Positions 5,294-5,577 of a stretch of 5,577 nucleotides of DNA are shown here, piece by piece. The translations under genes and the position numbers were made by a program. The DNA lies in NCBI GenBank assembly GCA_022790905.1, contig JAAVYC010000159.1, forward strand, positions 1 to 5,577. Direction: 5' to 3'. This stretch comes from Lachnospiraceae bacterium. Its GTDB lineage: Bacteria; Bacillota; Clostridia; Lachnospirales; Lachnospiraceae. Within the stretch, counting starts at the first letter, position 1. Each line of letters begins with the position of its first letter. The notes under the pieces are model-generated. The model saw only the letters and a program-made list of their open reading frames with translations, was not told where the DNA came from and ran no database searches.

Positions 5294-5577
5294 TTAGAAA
5301 TCTGAATTGCAATTGTTACAATGCCATTGCTTGTAGCGTTTTGTACCAAAGATCCCCTATATTACTGCATTTATCGCCTTAGATGTTGTAGAAATCTTTT
5401 TGGTTTTTTTACTATGACAATATGGACATTCAATACTAGGAACTGATTCTGGTACTTTTTCTATTAAATCCTGATAATAATCATTTTCATCTTTATCAGA
5501 TTTTAATCGATGGTTATAAAGATCCTTATCATACATGGTACTATCAACAACGTATTTCACACGCATTTGTTGCGTCC
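5294..5577 (-). pseudogene. Zinc-ribbon protein gene with an in-frame amber stop; 5' end beyond the window
   Basis: On the minus strand the frame is open from the right edge, with a possible ATG at 5566-5564 but no visible ribosome site, so the true start may lie outside. It codes a charged N-terminal part (KYVVDSTMYDKDLYNHRL...), then CPYC and KKTKKISTTSKAINAVI, then TAG at 5359-5357. After the TAG the same frame continues GIFGTKRYKQWHCNNCNSDF and ends at TAA 5296-5294. This is the usual layout of a small phage-type zinc ribbon: CxxC, an ISTTSKA-like segment, a GIFGTKR-like turn, then CxxC and a SDF end. The TAG separates the two cysteine pairs, so the shorter product should not bind zinc normally. 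A nonsense mutation (for example from TGG or TTG) is likeliest. The gene opposes the tape measure operon. Confidence 0.7.

Noticed and set aside
1..5577. CRISPR array, tRNA gene or diversity-generating retroelement
   Set aside because: No regular direct repeats, no tRNA-like cloverleaf, and no reverse transcriptase or template/variable repeat pair was seen.

Overview
The window looks like part of a prophage, or a phage-derived island, from a low-GC Gram-positive bacterium, most likely a gut clostridium (Lachnospiraceae-like). This rests on the strong AGGAGG-type ribosome sites, A/T-rich codon choice, TTG/ATG starts, and tail, lysis and tape-measure proteins that resemble those of clostridial phages. 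No sequence search was run; family names come from recognition of the protein sequences.

Layout on the plus strand: (i) the last codons of an upstream gene (1-114, frame unclear), then a 246-aa tail-module protein (122-862). (ii) A probable major tail tube protein (896-1693), with an RNA hairpin just before its ribosome site and a strong intrinsic terminator just after it. (iii) A small protein with two CxxC pairs (1747-2016), a holin (about 2043-2306) and a CHAP-type endolysin with a C-terminal cell-wall-binding region (2318-3196), ending in a second intrinsic terminator (3280-3311). (iv) A putative promoter (3387-3416), a 61-aa unknown protein (3438-3623) and the N-terminal third or so of a TP901-type tape measure protein (3639 to about 4650).

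The tape measure frame breaks down near 4651. From there to about 5199 there is no convincing gene. Instead there is a dense set of RNA secondary structure: a long-range helix (4678-4696 with 4947-4962), at least ten local hairpins, and two potential H-type pseudoknots (5073-5100 and 5161-5192), the second of textbook form and followed by a T run. I read this as one large structured RNA of roughly 550 nt inserted in the tape measure gene. I could not match it to the group I or group II intron consensus. It may be a divergent intron or IStron-like element, or a large phage RNA of the ROOL/GOLLD kind, or something undescribed. It is the most interesting part of the window.

After a 100-bp AT-rich gap, a zinc-ribbon gene lies on the minus strand (5294 to beyond the right edge). 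It is broken by an in-frame TAG that removes the second CxxC pair. The tape measure frame does not resume in the window, so the window cannot show whether the insertion is an intron with a 3' exon further on or a disruption that ended the tail operon.

Functionally, groups (i), (ii) and (iv) would build the tail (tube, assembly factors and length ruler) and group (iii) would lyse the host. The lysis pair between tube and tape measure, and the truncated tape measure, suggest a rearranged or decaying tail module.
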